Source: Microbacterium ureisolvens
GTDB lineage: Bacteria; Actinomycetota; Actinomycetes; Actinomycetales; Microbacteriaceae
DNA: 64,000 nucleotides
Reading direction: 5' to 3'
Assembly (NCBI RefSeq): GCF_015278315.1
Contig: NZ_JADIJE010000011.1
Span: 1 to 64,000 of the forward strand
Part shown: positions 62,131-64,000 of the stretch, in pieces
Layout of the letters: every line of letters begins with the position of its first letter
Position numbering within the stretch: position 1 is the first letter of the stretch
The notes under the pieces: generated by a model
What the model was told of the DNA's origin: nothing
Databases searched by the model: none
The model's input: the letters and a program-made list of their open reading frames with translations, nothing else
Made by a program: the position numbers and the translations under genes

Positions 62131-62562
62131 TCAGACCGTGCCGGCAGGCGGCCAGACGCCGATGATGAGCGCCATCACCAGGATGGTGACGAGCTCGTGC
62201 GCGATGTTCAGGACGGTCAGCGACGACGGGCGTCCCTCGAACGCGTCGTGCGTGATGAACCGCGCCGCGGTGAAGCCCGCCCACAGGATGAGCCCCGTCA
62301 GCACCGCCGCCCACAGGTAGCTGCCGCCGTAGAAGTGCCATGCAATCGACGAGGCGCCGGCCAGCACCCACGCGGTCACGAAGCTCACGATGACGGTCAC
62401 CACGATCGGCACGACGGCGCTGGCACCGGGCCGGTCCATGTCGACATTCGCGAGCTTCGCCCAGCGCGTGCCGAACACCTTCGGCGTGTACCAGATCGAG
62501 CCGACGACCATGCTCGACGCGGTCGCGATCAGTACGGCCCAGTAGTTGATCTCGGGAACCAT
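62131..62562 (-). CDS. DUF1761 membrane protein
   Basis: 143 residues from ATG 62562, with GGAGAGGCGGAG upstream. Four membrane helices carry the DUF1761 pattern: INYWAVLIATASSMVVGSIW, YTPKVFGTRWAKL, and the TAARFITHDAFEGRP loop, then LVTILVMALIIGVW. Function is unknown. The gene is convergent with purQ. Confidence 0.85.
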   Translation of the reverse strand: MVPEINYWAVLIATASSMVVGSIWYTPKVFGTRWAKLANVDMDRPGASAVVPIVVTVIVSFVTAWVLAGASSIAWHFYGGSYLWAAVLTGLILWAGFTAARFITHDAFEGRPSSLTVLNIAHELVTILVMALIIGVWPPAGTV

Positions 62563-62690
62563 CTCCGCCTCTCCGGCGCCGCCCGCGGTTGATCTCGTGC
62601 TGCCTCCTCGGTGGGATGCCGATCGGGCCGCGGCGCCCGTTCGACGCGAGCGTAGCGCCGGGCGGCGGCCCCGGTCACGCACCCCGCCGG

Positions 62691-62696
62691 TAGCGT
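62691..62696 (+). promoter_or_regulatory. -10 element of the dehydrogenase gene (leaderless)
   Basis: TAGCGT ends seven bases before GTG 62704. This decides that start over the GTG at 62695, which overlaps the element. Confidence 0.5.
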
Positions 62697-62703
62697 GGAC
62701 AGC

Positions 62704-63636
62704 GTGAGCAGTGGCATCCGGAATCTCGTCGTCAGCGTCCCCACCGAAGAACTCGCCGCGGATCTCGGAGAAGTCCCCGCCGGAGTGGAGCTGGTGGTGT
62801 GGCCGATGGATGCCGCGGCCCCGCGTGATCGCTTCGACATCGTCGTGCCGCCCTACATGTCGATGGCGAAGGTGCTCGAGCGCCTCGAGGGCATCGAGGT
62901 GGGCCTGGTGCAGGGCCAGTCAATCGGGTTCGACGGCGTCGCCGACATCCTGCCCGAGGGCCTCACGTTCGCCAACGCCGCCTCGGTGCACGAGACGTCG
63001 ACGGCCGAGCTCGCCGTCGGTCTCGCCATCGCCGCGCAGCGCCACCTCGACGACTTCGCACGCGACACCGCGGCCGGGCGCTGGGCGCCCGTCTTCGCGC
63101 AGAGCCTCGCGGACCGCCGCGTGCTGCTGCTCGGCTACGGCGGGGTGGGCAAGGCGGTGGCCGCCCGCCTGGCGCCGTTCGAGGTGGAGCTGACCCCGGT
63201 CGCCTCCCGGGCGCGCGAGGAGGACGGCATGGCGGTCCACGGCGTCGACGAGCTCCCCGACCTCCTCCCCCACGCCGAGATCGTGATCGTGACCCTCCCC
63301 GGCGGCGAATCCACCCAGGGCCTCGTCGACGACGCGTTCCTGTCGGCGCTGCCCGACGGCGCTCTGCTCGTCAACGTCGGCCGTGGCACGATCGTCGACA
63401 CCGACGCCCTCGTCGACCACGTGCGCCGCGGGCGCATCCGCGCGGCGCTGGACGTCACCGACCCCGAGCCGCTGCCCGAAGGGCACGAGCTCTGGGGCCT
63501 GCCCGGCGTCCTCATCGCGCCGCACGTCGGCGGGGCGTCCAGCGCGATGCGCCCGCGGGTGGCGAAGCTGGTGCGCACGCAGATCGAGCGGCTGGCGGCA
63601 GGCGAGCCTCCGCTCAACGTCGTGCTCGGCGGCTGA
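62704..63636 (+). CDS. D-2-hydroxyacid dehydrogenase family protein
   Basis: 310 residues from GTG 62704. The Rossmann motif is LLLGYGGVGKAVAARL. The family arginine lies in NVGRGTIVDTDAL, the aspartate/glutamate in DVTDPEPLPEGHEL, and the histidine in IAPHVGGAS. It matches the phosphoglycerate/hydroxyacid dehydrogenase superfamily, using NAD(P)H. The substrate is not clear. Many short actinobacterial members act on phosphoglycerate or glyoxylate. Confidence 0.88.
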   Translation: MSSGIRNLVVSVPTEELAADLGEVPAGVELVVWPMDAAAPRDRFDIVVPPYMSMAKVLERLEGIEVGLVQGQSIGFDGVADILPEGLTFANAASVHETSTAELAVGLAIAAQRHLDDFARDTAAGRWAPVFAQSLADRRVLLLGYGGVGKAVAARLAPFEVELTPVASRAREEDGMAVHGVDELPDLLPHAEIVIVTLPGGESTQGLVDDAFLSALPDGALLVNVGRGTIVDTDALVDHVRRGRIRAALDVTDPEPLPEGHELWGLPGVLIAPHVGGASSAMRPRVAKLVRTQIERLAAGEPPLNVVLGG

Positions 63637-63746
63637 GCCCGATCAGCCGTCGGCCCCGATCAGCCGCCGGTCCGCCGCCGCGCCCGTCGCCCCCCTTCAG
63701 ATCTGCGCCGCTGTGGGGTAGACCCGAAGGGACGGAAGGTGGTGCG

Positions 63747-64000
63747 ATGAAGGACTCGCCGGCAGCGGACCGGACACCAGGAGTGGAGCGGCTCTCGACT
63801 TCGACGTGCTGGGAATACGTGCAGGAGGCCCAGCTCGGCCGCCTTGCGGTGATCAACGCCGACGGCGCGCCGGACATCTTTCCGGTGAACCACCTCGCTC
63901 ATGGGGGCGCGCTGTTCATCCGCACGGCGCGGGACCCGAAGCTGATGCACATCGCCCACCACCCGATGGTGGCGTTCGAGGTGGACGGCCGGCGCGACGA
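63747..64000 (+). CDS. Pyridoxamine 5'-phosphate oxidase-like protein (partial)
   Basis: The first 84 codons are present, from an ATG with GGAAGGTGG nine bases upstream. The pattern CWEYVQEAQLGRLAVINADG, APDIFPVNHLAHGGALFIRT and MVAFEVDGR is that of the FMN-binding split-barrel PNPOx-like family. Proteins of this type bind FMN or F420 or act in stress. The C-terminus lies beyond the window. Confidence 0.8.
   Translation, partial: MKDSPAADRTPGVERLSTSTCWEYVQEAQLGRLAVINADGAPDIFPVNHLAHGGALFIRTARDPKLMHIAHHPMVAFEVDGRRD

Overview
The window reads as a chromosomal segment of a high-GC Gram-positive actinobacterium. It is most likely Microbacteriaceae and probably Microbacterium-like. The reasons are the strong G/C bias at third codon positions, frequent GTG starts, the recurrent GGATGCC/GGCATCC word, leaderless gene starts, a DUF3073 gene close to purM-purF, and uptake systems and regulators typical of that family. 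The genus is an inference, because no rRNA or tRNA gene is present.

Positions 1-20.7 kb form an accessory region of lower GC, with decayed genes and short dispersed repeats. It starts with the edge of an insertion sequence lying against a probably truncated membrane-protein gene. Then come small hypothetical genes, a DUF1254/DUF1214 protein, and a very large BTAD/STAND/WD40 regulator facing a lipoprotein gene. Next is a locus with a GIY-YIG-like protein, a TIR-like (CAP12-type) protein and an overlapping zinc-ribbon protein. A large membrane protein follows, with the inverted, decayed copy of its relative beside it. Last is a tightly coupled operon: FHA-domain membrane protein, HerA/DUF87-type ATPase, a protein with a 28-proline run, an OmpA-like domain and a short helical C-terminal domain, and a Gly/Pro-rich protein. 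The TIR/zinc-ribbon locus and the FHA-HerA-OmpA operon are the best candidates for undescribed, possibly conflict-related systems.

From 20.7 to 34.5 kb there is an RND-type exporter with a long acidic tail, a pair of fluoride channel subunits, poxvirus-type topoisomerase IB, a Rho-N-like protein, a short-chain dehydrogenase and a TipA-like MerR regulator. A DUF4097-PadR operon follows. Its CGATATATCG operator recurs upstream of a PGPGW membrane protein, which suggests a small PadR regulon. A universal stress protein, DUF3073 and an MFS exporter complete this part.

From 34.5 to 53.6 kb lie purine genes (purM-purF, purD, purC) among small membrane proteins, a sterol-carrier-family protein, L-2-hydroxyglutarate oxidase, a DUF2306 protein with a two-component system, a PadR-controlled DHA2 drug exporter, a TfoX-like protein, an ABC exporter and a uracil/xanthine permease.

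From 53.6 to 64 kb there is a VOC protein and a complete beta-glucoside utilisation operon. It comprises a binding protein, two permeases, a GH1 beta-glucosidase and a LacI regulator, with three LacI-type operators around the promoter. After it come purS-purQ, a DUF1761 protein, a 2-hydroxyacid dehydrogenase and the start of a PNPOx-like protein that runs off the window. Several intergenic regions hold long imperfect palindromes or REP-like repeats.
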